Shown here: positions 28,721 through 40,038 of the stretch, in pieces | Layout of the letters: every line of letters starts with the position of its first letter | Position numbering within the stretch: position 1 is the stretch's first letter | Source: Phymatolithon calcareum | Taxonomy: Eukaryota > Rhodophyta > Florideophyceae > Hapalidiales | DNA: 64,000 nt | Assembly: GCA_977006965.1 (NCBI GenBank) | Contig: OZ345370.1 | Coordinates: 1,302,001-1,366,000 of the forward strand | Direction: 5' to 3' | The notes under the pieces: generated by a model | Databases searched by the model: none | The model's input: the letters and a program-made list of their open reading frames with translations, nothing else | What the model was told of the DNA's origin: nothing | Program-made: the position numbers and the translations under genes

Positions 28721-31700
28721 ATGGCCGCGGCAGTCGCGTCCCCTGCCAGTAATGGCTACAACGCTATGCCCAGCGATCTTGCTGGCGTGGAGAAAATGTG
28801 TGAGCAGTTGTACACTGCTCAGGATTCGAATGTCAGAAAGCAAGCCGAGTCCGTCCTACTTTCGCTTTCCACGAGCACATCTCACCTCCCTAAATGCACT
28901 ATGATTCTCGACAACTCAAGCGTACGTCCAATCACTAAATTCTGGCCGCCTTTCATTCCTTTGATCCGGCCTCAAGTCAATGGTCTGACTGTCGTTCCGC
29001 CGATCTCCGTTGCGTTTTCTTTCACAGATGCCCTATGCACAAAAGTTTGCTGCGTGGACTCTGACCAAGCTAGTAACGAGTCATTGGGTCCAGCTATCGA
29101 AGGACGAGCGCGTGCAATTACGCAATTATGTTCTGAATTATCTCGCCCAGAACGGACCAAAACTTCAGTCTCTTGTGATAATGGAACTTAGCACTTTGCT
29201 GTGCAGGGTTACGAAGCTTGGGTGGAATGATGATGATGTCCACAAAACTATCGTCGATGACCTCAACTCGTTCTTGACGGCCTCCACAGAGCATTGTGTA
29301 ATTGGTCTTCAAGTGCTCTCTCGCTTGGTCTCGGAAATGAATAACACTGCAACCTCATCACGCCGAAGAAGTTTATCGCAGGCTCAATCTCGCAAGGTCA
29401 GCATATCCTTTCGCGAGCTCGTGCTGCAGAAAATATTCAAGATCGCCCTCGCAACTCTGTTCAAAGTGTCCAATCCGGCTGCGTTTCCGACCCTTCTCCA
29501 GTACGGACTGGATTTAGCTCTGGCCTGTCTGAGCTTTGACTTTGTCGGTGGAACTATGGATGAAAGCAATGAGGATATTGGGACGATTCATGTTCCCGTT
29601 GGATGGCATGCGGTTATTGAAGACGGAAACACATTCTCTTTGTTCATGGATTTCTACAAAGCTCTGTGTAAGACTAAACCATCCCTCTCTGCGAAATGCC
29701 TGGAGTGTCTCGTGCAGCTGGGAAGCATGCGGCGAACGCTTTTCGCAACCGATGCTTTGCGCATCGCCCACCTTCGTCGACACGTGGAAGGAACTTTGGA
29801 AGTTCTTCGTTCTCAAATGGGCCTGGAAGACCACAATAACTACCATCACTTCTGCCGTTGGCTTTCTCGTCTTAAAAACAATTTTCAACTGGATGAATTT
29901 ATTGGTTTGGCTGTTTATCAGGAATGGATTGCGGGGGCGGCGCAATTCACGATGCAATCTCTTGCGTCGGATTGGAACTGGGTTGGCAACAGCGTGCATT
30001 ATCTGCTTGTTTTGTGGACGCGGTTGATTGCGGCAAAGCCATACTTGAAGGGGGGGAAAGATGCAAATGTGGATGGGTATGTGAGCAAAATTGTCGAACA
30101 GTATGTGCATACCCGGCTTATGGCACTCTCTCGGATCACTGATGATGACGAGGATGAAGACTTCTCCGAGCACCTGAGTTCCATCCCTGCCCTTTTCCGG
30201 CTTCAGTACGAAAAGTCTTCACAGTACGTCACTGCGCTCATGGATCCGAGGCTGGAGAACTACAAGCAGCTAGCCGCGAAAGGATTCCAAGGCGAAAACC
30301 CGGCGAATATTTCACGTCTCGAGCGTGAACTGGCGTGGTTGACAAGAGTCGTCGGTGCAGTTGTGGCTGGTCGCATAAGCGCATCAGGCTCTGAGGCCAA
30401 TGAACTGATTGATGGGGATTTGAGTGCTCGCATATTCCAGCTCATGATTTACACCGCGGAAGCTGATGCGACCGCGAGGCAAAGACCGGGAGCAACGCCA
30501 GCATCTCTTGCCACTCCTCAAGGTAGGGCGAGGAATACCAAAGGTGGGGTAGCCCTGGATGATGCTATTATCGATTTCTCACAATCGTTCCGACGGGCAT
30601 ACATCGGAGAAGAAGCTGTTGCGACGAGCAAGGTGTACGTGAGAATGGCGGAAAGACTGGGTATGACCAACAACATGGTTGTGTTGAACGTTGTTGCGAC
30701 AAAAATTGCTTGCAACTTGCGGAATTATGGAGTTGTTGATGGGCACGACATTATTGCTAAGTCGCTGACCTTGCTGTCAGATCTAGCAGGTGGCTACAGT
30801 AGTAGCAGATTGCTGTGCAAACTCAGTACCATTTGCGAGATGATTGCGCATCATGATGAAGAGCACTTTCCGTTTATGTGTGGACCGGATAGAAGTATGG
30901 GAAAACATCGGACTACGTTCTATCACACGCTGTTGCGGATTCTCTTTGCGAGTGGCGGCGCGGACTTCAATTTGGAGGTGGAGTTCATTCGATTCATGGA
31001 GCCGCTGCGTATCAAGATGGAAGCTCTTGGAGCCATTCAGTCAAAGGAGGCTTTCCTGGGCGATCCCGCTGTACAAACTGCTGTGGTCGGCGTTCTGCGT
31101 GATTTGAGAGGAGTTGTCAGCACGATGACGAGTCGCAAGGGGTATACTATACTCTTCGATTGGCTGTACCCGCAGCGAACTGCCATTATATTGAAGATAT
31201 GTGAGGTTTTCTCTGAATCTGGTAACCCAGAAGTTACAAGACCGCTTCTGAAGTTTTACGCCGAGTTTATATATAACCGATCGCAGCGTATTGCGTTCGA
31301 CAGCTCCTCTCCAAATGGTATTCTGATGTTCCGAGAAATATCTAAGATCCTTGTGACCTATGGAACCTACACATTGGCACATTGGGAGCGCCTTGGTGAT
31401 GCTCAAGAGGCAGTGAAAAAGGGCGTGGATGTCTATCGTGCTTTGTACAAGGGACTGTGGGTATGTTTCCTGATCTTCTCTCGTGCTCTCGGCGGAGGAT
31501 ACGTGAATTTCGGCGTTTTCCAGTTGTATGGGGACCCGGCTCTGAGCGATGCGATGGCCATTTGCTCGCGGTTAATTATGGCAATCGAAGTCGATCAGAT
31601 TATCGCATTCCCGAAAGTAGCACGAGCATACTTTGGCCTAATTGAAATTCTGGCAACAAATCATCCAAAGGAGATCGTGAAGCTCGACCACAGCATCTTT

Positions 31701-32180
31701 GCGCGGATCATGCACGCTCTTCAGGAGGGACTCCAGTCGCACGAGGTGTGGATGAGTTCGCAGGCTGCGTCTGCAGTTGACCACCTCACGGCTTTCCGAT
31801 TCAAGCAAACAATGAAGAACAGTAAATGGGGGCGGCTCATAAAGACGCATGTGGACCAATCACCGGAGATATTCCCGACATGCCTGGAAATTGTATTCAC
31901 TACCATGATTCAAGTCGAATGTACAAACCAGTGGAGTTTATCAAGACCTTTGTTGGGACTAATTCTCACTAACGAGGAGGCGTTCGTGAGGATTAGGGCA
32001 AGAACTGTTCAATCGCAGCCCACAGCTGAGCGACAAGCAATGGTGGAGGCGGCGTTTGTGAGGATGATGAAGGACATTCATCCGACATTAGAAAGCAAGA
32101 ATCGAGACAAGTTTACTCACCAAGCGACCCAGTTTCGGCTTCTGGTGCGAAGTGAAAGCATGGCAGACCGAATGCGATAG
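28721..32180 (+). CDS. XPO7: exportin-7, copy 1 (two exons)
   Basis: Exon 1 is 28721-28921 (67 codons, ending MILDNSS). The 106-nt intron starts GTACGT and ends TTTCACAG. Exon 2 is 29028-32180, starting MPYAQKFAAWTLTKL. The product is 1117 residues, close to animal exportin-7 (about 1090). Exportin-7 is a HEAT-repeat karyopherin that carries cargo through nuclear pores with Ran-GTP. Family-specific blocks are visible along the whole length: LRNYVLNYLA, RITKLGW-like RVTKLGWNDDD, NNYHHFCRWLSRLK, NRSQRIAFDSSSPNGILMFRE, YVNFGVF and NQWSLSRPLLGLIL. It is nearly the same as copy 2 at 40 kb and shows no damage. TACAGTA lies 147 bp upstream. Confidence 0.96.
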
Positions 32181-32221
32181 TTAAAAGTCAAGAACCGTTT
32201 TAGGGTAGAATTGATAGTGTT

Positions 32222-32345
32222 CTGTCCAAATGTTCTTTTCAGAAGAAGGCGAGGTACGTAAAGCTTTTCGACACCAGCAGCTCGCCTGCCAGCTCAATAG
32301 CAGTGGTAACCTGAGTTTCTATCGATTGCGCTGACATTGTCGGTA
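32222..32345 (-). pseudogene. 3' fragment of N6AMT1 left by the tandem duplication
   Basis: On the minus strand this reads RNSGYHC, a stop, then AGRRAAGVEKLYV, which matches the C-terminal part of the intact N6AMT1 gene at 43.5 kb (RNLGYHCDIAGERAAGIEKLYV). It sits directly downstream of exportin-7 copy 1, just as the intact gene lies downstream of copy 2. Similarity ends near 32345, which marks the end of the duplicated unit. Confidence 0.85.
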
Positions 32346-34161
32346 TGCAGGGTCTGGGATTCGCTTAAAAAGTAGCATGAACGTGACGTGAACGTGAATG
32401 AATAATGATCGCTAATGTTCACTTATGAAAATGTAATGAAGGGGAATTTGGTAAAATCATATGACCACCTACTGTAGTTAGCCATATTTAGTGAAATGAA
32501 CACCATGCACGGGTGTTGCTATGATCGTAGACTTTTGTAATGCGGAGCAGATTGAAATTTTGGGGTCCAATAAATAACCCATATTTGTTGATCGGAGAAT
32601 TACAAAGGGGCACGCAGGGGCTCGGTGACGAATTGCAGCAAATCTTCCGCCATGGGGGCACAGAACACCCCAATAAATCGAATCAAAATGCGCCGTAATC
32701 TGACTTAGTGCTCCTTAGGACTGCAAAATTGTAACCTTTACGAGCCAGCATGAGTGGAGAAAGATGACTTCAGGTCGGAATTTCGGTGGTAAAATCTCTA
32801 TCCATTTTCGAGAACCTTGAGGAAAATTGAGGCGTGTCTGTTGACTTTATTGTTTCCAAATCCTATAAAACGCGACACAAAATTTGGAAATCACAGTTGC
32901 TTCCGTTCTGTTTCGGGATTAGATCAGTCGGATGACCGGGTACTGTAGACATGCCCACTTTTGTCCCTGAAACGCATAGGTCACCAAACCCTCTACTCGT
33001 ACTGGTTCTTTGGTAGACTCCATGGAGCTCCTAGTCTGGTTACGGAAACCCATGGAGTACGTGGCATTACCCACATGCGCACTATACTACCGGTGCTCCT
33101 TAAGGCCAATTGGACCAAACGAGAGCGCAAGAAACTGACCGACTCCACCAACAAGCTGACGAGCCACTGGCCTCACCCGGCCTCTCGACCAGACAGGCAG
33201 AACAGACCCAAAACGATCCTAAATAAGCCCCAAAAGCGAGATCCATGCTCCGGGTCGTCAAATGGCGGTCAGTCTCACCTTAGCTTAGTTTTTTTCCGTT
33301 TTCGGCTTTTCTCAGCCATCATAGGCGAATCTTCGTCATAATATGGGCGAAATATCCAAAGCGCTAGTTAGTTGTGTCTTTCCGCCACGTCGGGAGACCC
33401 TACGTACTGTAGTAGTAAATGAATTTCAATCGGACCGTATATATATGAATCTCGAGAACTCGCTTAATGCTTGTGATAAAACGTTTTCGTTGCCAATCGA
33501 TTTTCTGCAAAAGGAGCGTCAGGAGATTCGTTGGTAACTTTTAAATAAAAATCTACCTTTCTTCTTCTTCTTCTCTGGAAAAGGGTGAATCTTTTCATAT
33601 CGCAGACTGTACTAAGGGAAAAGTGGAGCGCGAGCTCGCGAGACCATAACTCCAATATGTTGAATCTCCTCTACGCTAAGCCAGGACTGATACGCCCTTG
33701 GAAAAGAAGACATCGTCTCAACTCTTGTTCACATATTCCACAGAGAGTGTTGTTCTCTGTACGCAGAGGTCGAAGGTCTACGCTGTACAGTAATAATGAT
33801 AATAATAATGGATGCTTACGCCCCTACTGGTCTAGCAAGCAGTTCTTTTTTATTTTCCTCTACTTAGATTACGGCAGGACGTTAATCCTGCTAGATAATT
33901 GTAAGCACGCTTCTCCTCTGTCTGCCTCTCGTCCTTAGACGATTCCACCAGAAGCAACTGCAGCGGTTCCACGATTCGCGAGTCCACGTGGACGACAAGC
34001 AAGTTGGACTCTTTTCTTTACAACTCACTTCTTCTGTGCCATAGTAATGCGCTGTAATTAGCTCAGACCACTCGTGCAATGCGGAAACCCCACTCCCAAA
34101 ACGCCCCGTGGCGCGAAATTAGGAGAAAAAACCGCATCAGACTATTCCCGCAAACAGGCAC

Positions 34162-34262
34162 ACCCAGGACTCGAACCCAGGACTCGAACCCAGGACTCGA
34201 ACCCAGGACCTTCTCTTGGCCGCATATGCGCACCCCCCGGAGGCAGAGTAACCACTATACCA
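34162..34262 (-). ncRNA. tRNA-like element with a triplicated T-arm
   Basis: On the minus strand TGGTATAGTGG is a good Pol III A box and GGTTCGAGTCC a good B box. The B-box region is tandemly repeated: three perfect 13-bp units CCCAGGACTCGAA on the plus strand (34163-34201) plus a partial one. A TTTTTT terminator lies about 25 nt beyond, on the minus strand. Distance between boxes is about 61 nt, some 15 more than in a standard tRNA, and the acceptor stem does not pair. An anticodon-loop intron is conceivable, but a decayed or tRNA-derived element is more likely. Confidence 0.4.
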
Positions 34263-34790
34263 CAGGTTGATTGCTGTACAATACTGAATACTGTGCAGTA
34301 CAGCTCCTCGATCGCGATCGCGTGGGAACATACTTGGCGTGGAAGCTTGTTCGTATTCTTTTGAAACCACGCAGTATCTTCGTCGCTCATAGGAATCACC
34401 TGATTCGCTCCGCGCGCATCGTCCCAACGGCACTTGTCGAATTTCATTTTTCTCTCAACCTTGATTGGAAGCGATCGGGCTAGTATGCAGGAGAACCAAC
34501 GAAGTTTATGCTGCCTTATTCCCTTATCCACAAGCTCAGTGCGTAGACTTGTATATGTCTTGCAAGCGCGGACCTTGCGATGTTCTCGTAATTAAGTGGA
34601 TTTATTGAGAAGGTACCATGTGTCCCAACGTGAGGAAAGTTCTCAAAATCTGAATTAATTAGTAAGGGTGGCGGTAACTTTCCGTTTATGTACCGTTTGA
34701 TCTGTGGGAGGGAAATTGGGGCCTTCCTGAAAACACAAACACGGGATTTGTGCGTACTAAACCTGTCACGTTTTGTGTAGTCGCAAACGC

Positions 34791-34829
34791 AGTTTTTCTC
34801 ACTGGAGCCACCCCGCAGTGAGAAAAACT
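34791..34829. repeat. perfect 14-bp hairpin
   Basis: AGTTTTTCTCACTG is answered exactly by CAGTGAGAAAAACT after 11 bases. Confidence 0.92.
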
Positions 34830-35579
34830 TGGTGCCGTCCCAAAACGAGATTTACAGTGAATCGGGGACAGTTGGCATTCCGTTCCCTGGCCCAAGCAGT
34901 GTGTGACCGTCAGCGTTCTTGGTCGTCACTTTCTCGATGCGATTAGAGGAAGCCTTCTTATGTTCTCATCGGTTGAGTAGGGCGTGTATACAGCATTGAA
35001 TTTCACCAAACTGTAGCGAAATGCATGATCGTTGAACGCAGTAAGGGTGATGAGGGATTGGTCGCAACTCGACCCAAAAAAACACAGCAACCATCGACAT
35101 CGAGCGTTGATTGAAAGCGGTGCTGGTAATGCGTCGGGCACTCTTTCAGCGCGCGCGCGGTAAGGTCCGCCTGATTCTCTTTTTCGGCCTCGCCGGTCTG
35201 CGGCTCTGGATGATGGCCAGGACAATCAGAGTACGAAATGCCACACTCCTGTTCTTACGTGCGTGTGCGAGCATAAAATGAGAAATGTGGCGCGGACTGG
35301 TCGGCTAGCGTTGATTCTGGCAGGCCATTTTCTGTTCTGCTTGCACAGCTCGACTGTAATGCCAGCATATCCTGATTCCACGCAAGATGCTAGAAGTGGA
35401 AACTTCCAACCCGCTTCCCAGGCGGAATTTCAGTCTCTAGTACCAATGACGCGCGTAAAATTTTGTGTTTTCAGATCGCAGATAGGTCAAGAAGCACAAA
35501 AATCAGTCACGCTCTCCCCAAATACGTCGCTTCTCATTTTGCGTTTCAGGAAGGCCCCATTTTTGCAACCGGTCCTTGA

Positions 35580-35775
35580 ACAAAAACTGACCGCGGCTGA
35601 GGATTGGCTGCGCAGAGGTTTAGACATTAAGCTCCCCGAAGCTCTGCACTTTGTGCGGCTTTGAGCTGTTGTGACATCAAGTACCACTCGTATCTGTCAA
35701 AGTCTACTGTAGCCGTAAGGATGGGGAGTTGTTCTAGGAAAACTCCGAATCCTGCAATAAAAGAAAGAAACAAAT
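35580..35775 (+). mobile_element. 5'-truncated retroelement end, family D
   Basis: The plus strand encodes a C-terminal segment (TAAEDWLRRGLDIKLPEA, then LHFVRL and stop), followed by an untranslated part and a tail GCAATAAAAGAAAGAAAC. Two diverged relatives lie on the minus strand at 37849-38226 and 39215-39525, each ending in a similar A/G-rich tail and encoding related peptides. Shared 3' ends with (AAAG)n tails are typical of non-LTR retrotransposons. The 5' limit is not defined. Confidence 0.65.
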
Positions 35776-36194
35776 GACTAACGGTAATTTCAAGTCCACC
35801 TTTGGTAGCAGGATGCTAACCATGATGGGATACTGTAAATGTAGCTCGAATAGTGGTCTATCTTGGACATGGAAAAGTTACAGCTTAATTCGAGAAAACT
35901 TATTTCATGGGTGACGGAGAGATACGTGAAAGCATCAAAAAAATATCTACTTCTGCTCCTCTAGTATCAACTCGGACACGACACGATCGGTGATCACGTG
36001 ATAGATGATGGGAACAGAAATGTGGATGACTGGGAGCTGCGCCCTGCTTCGTTTCTTGATGCACGGCAAAGAGATGCTGTAGTGTACGTTTATTAGTGGG
36101 AATGAATGTTCCAGCCAAAGATGCTCTTGAACATGAACATGATGTTCTCGAGCTAAATCGGCCAGGATCCCTCTGATATGGAAATTCGTCGAGC

Positions 36195-36241
36195 CGAACT
36201 GCCACCATTGGTGCTATCATAGCACCGATGTTGGCAGTTCG
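36195..36241. repeat. 47-nt hairpin
   Basis: Two 22-nt arms with three bases between them and two mismatches; the left arm starts CGAACTGCCACC and the right arm ends GGCAGTTCG. Confidence 0.88.
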
Positions 36242-36480
36242 ATGAACATGATGTTGTCTCTCTAACAGCGGGCTCGAGCGCCGGACACTCCATGCCAGTA
36301 GTGGTCCTTAGCATTCAGATATCGGGCAGCATAGCAAAGTATCCCTTTGTTATCACACGGTTACGTTCTGTGATGGTGAAGATATGACACAAGCGAGGGT
36401 CAATATGGCACGAACGAGGGTCTAATACCAAGCAGTTTTTAGCGGTCGGTGATATAACTTTGCCCTTGGGATATGGATAT

Positions 36481-36754
36481 ATTATATCCATCATCCAGTG
36501 TGCAAGGCCTGTAATTCTGGTTCCAAGGAAACTACCGAACACCTAATCCTACGATGTGGTGGACGTTCCGCCTCACGACGAAAATATATTGGCCGAGTGG
36601 GAAAAAAGACTGTAGAAGAGGTATGCCGTGAGAGACCCCTAGCCGTACTCAAATTTCTGAACAATGAGATGCTGTTGCATAACAGCTCTAGACGCTTACC
36701 ATAAGTGTGAGCGATCTTTCCGCAATAAAGAAAGAAAGAAAGATTATATCCATC
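36481..36754 (+). mobile_element. 5'-truncated LINE fragment with 12-bp target-site duplication
   Basis: ATTATATCCATC occurs directly before (36481-36492) and after (36743-36754) a 250-bp insert. The insert reads CKACNSGSKETTEHLILRC, a cysteine/histidine motif typical of the C terminus of non-LTR reverse transcriptases, and continues about 45 residues to a stop near 36702. It ends with AATAAAGAAAGAAAGAAAG. Target duplication, tail and 5' truncation together identify a LINE insertion. The target was itself a palindrome: CCCTTGGGATATGGATAT on the left and ATATCCATCCCAAGGG on the right. Confidence 0.87.
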
Positions 36755-37417
36755 CCAAGGGACATGGATATAGCTGTTAGTAGCAATGGGGAACTCAAGG
36801 TAATAGATGTTGACTTGAGGGTGATTTAGTTCTTGGGAAGAGTTAAGCTTAAAGCATCGTTGGGGAAACTCAAGGTCAGGGATTCAGATTGGCTAATATT
36901 AGTTATACTAAAGCTGAGGGTGAACCTGCTCTGCAAGCTACATTACGTTATTCTCCTCACCTTTGTGGATGTGGATGTTAACATTAGTGGCTTGAATTTG
37001 TCTAATGATACTACTCGTGAAGTCTAAGGAGCTCGAAACTCGCACCGGCATTCTTCAGTATCAAGCATAAGCGATTTCAAATGCGGCTCGGACATGAAGT
37101 GATCATCAATGTAACTTCCGTTGATAGCAAAGCGTGCAAACGCTCGTATAACGATTTGATTGGCAGGCTTTGTGTTTTCAGGTACACGAACGCCAAGGTA
37201 CTTCAACGTTTCTTGAGAAAAGGACGGGTCTTTCGCATTCCCAGGTGCGCCCTACATTCCGGCTCTTCCTCTTCATCCATCCAGCCATTTTCAAAACACG
37301 CACACAGCATAGTAATCTTTGACCGTCGTTAGCTGTGCGCCTCTACAAAGCACCATGTTTCCTTTTATAGTAGCAACTGCCACCAAATCAGGTTATACAC
37401 CGTGTGATAAGCATGTA

Positions 37418-37560
37418 ATCACCTGGTGTAGTGTCGGTTTGGGTCTCAGATATCGCAATACCTAGTCCCTCGGGGTCTCCGGCCCACTCGGGCCGGATAT
37501 CAACCCCTTGGGACTAGATATTGCGATATCTGAGCCCCGCACCTCCACTAACCAGGTGAT
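37418..37560. repeat. 143-nt foldback with arms of about 60 nt
   Basis: The outer ends ATCACCTGGT and ACCAGGTGAT pair. Inside, TCTCAGATATCGCAAT pairs with ATTGCGATATCTGAG-like sequence, CTAGTCCC with GGGACTAG, and CCGGCCC with GGGCCGG around a four-base loop. Small bulges interrupt the stem. No coding potential is seen. Confidence 0.88.
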
Positions 37561-37779
37561 AACGTATACATATTGTGCTTTCGGTGCTAAAGATTTACTC
37601 CGGAGACTATCCTTCCGAAGTGCAATTCTGTTTCGGTCGAACCCTCGATCATCTACGGTGAGGATCTCATAACCCCAAAACCGTATTTGTCAATTTTAAA
37701 GAAAAGCCTCACAGGCTCAAGATATTAAAATCATATGCTCCACCTGAGAGTCTGGCATAGCAAGAAACCCAGGCTTCCA

Positions 37780-38337
37780 GTCGGCAAGGTGGCACAAGTG
37801 TTGGTGCATGGTGGTATGAGCACACATCTGAAAGCGATTTTCTATTTTCATTCTTTCTTTCTTTTACTGCGGGATTTCTCGAAGCTGATGGAACAACTCC
37901 GCATCCTTACGGCTCTAGTAGACCATAACAGATACGAGTGGTACTTGATGTCGCAACAGCTGTCCAAGCTGCACAAGCTGCAGCTCATGGTCCAGCTTAA
38001 CATCCATATCGCTACGCAGCCATTCTTCATTCGCCGTCCTTCAAAGGGATGCCCGGGTTGGAAACCATTTAGGACGTTCACGGTAGCTAATCATCGCTCT
38101 GCCTTCTTTCATTTCCTTCTGTCTTCTCTCCCAGCTTCCTTGAGCGTTGCGGCACACAACACAGGGCGGAATCCGTGTACTACCATACTACAAGAAGGTG
38201 ATAGTCTTCTCCCATGGGGAGGCCGGGATTCTCTATTTTATGCCTTGCCGCTGTTCGGAATGACATCGCACGCAAATAAGGGATGTTTACGAATCATAGT
38301 ATTCACTATAATCTACTTGGAAGTTTATGTAGTTTAG
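37780..38337 (+). pseudogene. 3' fragment of the PAP2 gene, split by an insertion
   Basis: The reading VAQVLVHGGMSTHLKAIFYF (to 37848) and then LFGMTSHANKGCLRIIVF near the end match the last 65 codons of the intact PAP2 gene (VAQVLDHGDLRTHLKAIFYF and LFGMATRGNKGYFRIVAF). A 378-bp insert interrupts it. Nothing upstream of this piece is related to PAP2, so it marks the start of the second duplication unit. Confidence 0.88.
37836..38239 (-). mobile_element. family D retroelement end inserted in the PAP2 fragment, 13-bp target duplication
   Basis: GATTTTCTATTTT (37836-37848) and GATTCTCTATTTT (38227-38239) flank a 378-bp insert; the copy 1 PAP2 gene has this target once. On the minus strand the insert ends in AAAAGAAAGAAAGAATG at its 3' side and encodes a peptide with EEWLRSDMDVKL, related to the family D element at 35.6 kb. 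Confidence 0.78.
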
Positions 38338-38566
38338 TGAGTTGTTGCTTGAGACCACCAGAAGATCTGCTCGCCTTCTATAGAATTACGCAAAGCCAGA
38401 TTTATGGACCATTTCGTTGAAGAGGGCGGAAATGAAGGACAGATTCGTAGCCCGATTTGATAACATAATGGGCGGGCCATATCATAATTTGCGGACCTAC
38501 AGGTTTTTTGCGGAACTGGAGTAGGCCTGTGCAAATGGCCTGGTTTCTTAACAGTTCCCTGTTGAG

Positions 38567-39186
38567 CCCAAGGTGAAGCACAGACAACTCGCGCTGCAGT
38601 ATGCCTGTGGCAGATTCCCTCAGGTGTCAACAAGTATGATTGAAGAATTCGACACCAGAGCCAGAGAGCATATGGAGACCCTGGAACGCACGCTAGCAGG
38701 GTACGAACTCGAAGGAGAAAAACGACTGGAAACAGAAAAGGCGCTAGATGAGCTGTTACTATTTAGCAAGACACTCATAGAACGCATGGAGAACGAAGAA
38801 TGCCTGTATTAATCAGCAGAATGCAAGGCAAAAAGTGGTCAAGTCCAAGCACCAACAATCCTGTAGAGGACTGAGATAGGACTACTTTGAGTCCTGAGTT
38901 TTCCCGTCCGCCTTTCTGGTGGACGTTTCGTGAGCTGCGTAGCATCAGAGGAAGCCTTGCCCATATCTTCGGAAGTCTGTGGGGCTTTTAAATAAACTTG
39001 AAAGGAAAAAAAAGTTCCCGGTTGAGAGCACATAGATTACGCCAAGGAGTGGTGGGCCGCAGTACAAGCGGGAAGCAGTTTCTCGAGTTACCCAGAATGG
39101 ATCCCTCGTCGTAACATATTAGAGACCCCCTTAGATGTTGAGTAGCCTAGTGTATCTCAGATTTCCCACAATAAAGAAAGAAAGAA
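38567..39186 (+). mobile_element. composite of two retroelement 3' ends
   Basis: Absent from duplication copy 1. The first part encodes 80 residues, Glu-rich and helical (38573-38812, ending ERMENEECLY), followed by AATAAA and a poly-A run near 39013. Its last about 270 bp recur inverted at 55689-55957. The second part encodes SYPEWIPRRNILETPLDVE and a stop and ends with CAATAAAGAAAGAAAGAA. Two different tails in a row suggest two insertions or a chimeric one. Confidence 0.72.
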
Positions 39187-39205
39187 TGTAAATGCAAAGA
39201 CTTTT

Positions 39206-39534
39206 TCAATTCCTCTTCTTCTTTAATGCAGGTTTCGGAGTTGTCGAACAACTTCCCATCCTTACGGCTACAGTAGAATTTAACAGATACGAGTGGTATT
39301 TGACGTCACAAGAGCTCTAAGCCGCACAAAGTGCAGAGCTTCGGGGAGCTTAACATCTAAATCTCTAAGCAGCCAATCTTCAGCCGCAGTCCTTCAAAGG
39401 GATGACCCGGGTTGGAAACCATTTAGGATGCTCAGGGTAGCTGGTCATCTCGTTAACTTCTTTCAACTCCTTCTGTCCTCTCTCCCAGCTTCCTTGAGCA
39501 TTGCGGCACACCACTCAGGGCGGAATCAATTTCT
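39206..39534 (-). mobile_element. family D retroelement end, 311 bp
   Basis: TCAATTCCT (39206-39214) and TCAATTTCT (39526-39534) look like an aged target duplication around a minus-strand insert. The insert encodes AAEDWLLRDLDVKLPEALHF like the 35.6-kb element and ends with an A/G-rich tail. The sequence resumes after it with similarity to duplication copy 1. Confidence 0.68.
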
Positions 39535-39711
39535 TGTCCCATCGTCAAACTGGAACAGGATTATCTCGTCCTTACCACGTCACCGCCGAGAGCATGATTT
39601 CTTGCGGAGCCAAGTGGAGCTTAACTGTGTCCGGTGGCAGCCTACTGTAGTGCCAAATGTCTGAATCTATGCGCGAGTGTTTCCTAAATTTAGGTTAGAA
39701 GTGTAGCTATT

Positions 39712-39779
39712 TACCCAGAAAGTTTTATAAAACTTTCTGGGTATACTGTATGATACCAGACCAATAATTGGTCTGGTAT
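39712..39779. repeat. two perfect palindromes separated by TACTGTATG
   Basis: 39712-39743 is a perfect 32-nt palindrome with no loop (left half TACCCAGAAAGTTTTA). 39753-39779 has perfect 13-nt arms (ATACCAGACCAAT and complement) around one A. The nine bases between them contain TACTGTA. Confidence 0.95.
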
Positions 39780-40038
39780 ACATCACGGTGTCGTGTTGGT
39801 GAATACTGTATAAGATACTATGATAAATGGATTTTTGGCACTGGTGTAGGATGGCACTCTGCACTGGTGTTTGCTTTTGCCCTCCGACTCTCTATGAGTT
39901 TGTGCCAGTCCCAATCAAGAAGTGTTGCTGGTCGGCTCAAGTGCACCCCTGAAACAACTTCCTAGAGCACACATCTTACCAAAACTCCTCAAAAAAGAAA
40001 AGTGTCGGCTCCGCCGCGCCTCCTAGTCGAAGGCGAGG

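Larger units (their letters stand above)
32346..37774. other. junction between the two duplication units
   Basis: These 5.4 kb lie between the N6AMT1 fragment and the PAP2 fragment and have no counterpart elsewhere in the window, apart from the mobile pieces and hairpins listed separately. TACTGTA/TACAGTA occurs at 32470, 32941, 33405, 33786, 35705 and 35831. Open frames up to 133 codons occur, but none is convincing as a host gene. Confidence 0.6.
38338..40038. other. intergenic region, second duplication unit
   Basis: Outside the listed insertions this is a diverged copy of 27914-28720, for example the shared CTGCTCGCCTTCTAT string and the motif upstream of exportin-7. TACTGTA/TACAGTA occurs at 39269, 39643, 39744 and 39804. 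Confidence 0.6.

Noticed and set aside
34163-34201. CRISPR-like short direct repeats
   Set aside because: Units are 13 bp, directly adjacent without spacers, and match a tRNA T-arm; the genome is eukaryotic.
35480-39530. A dispersed exon reading EQLPILTATV and RYEWYL after a polypyrimidine-AG site, in three copies
   Set aside because: It is the antisense of the family D retroelement end: the pyrimidine tract is the reverse of the (AAAG)n tail, and the other strand has the better conserved peptide.
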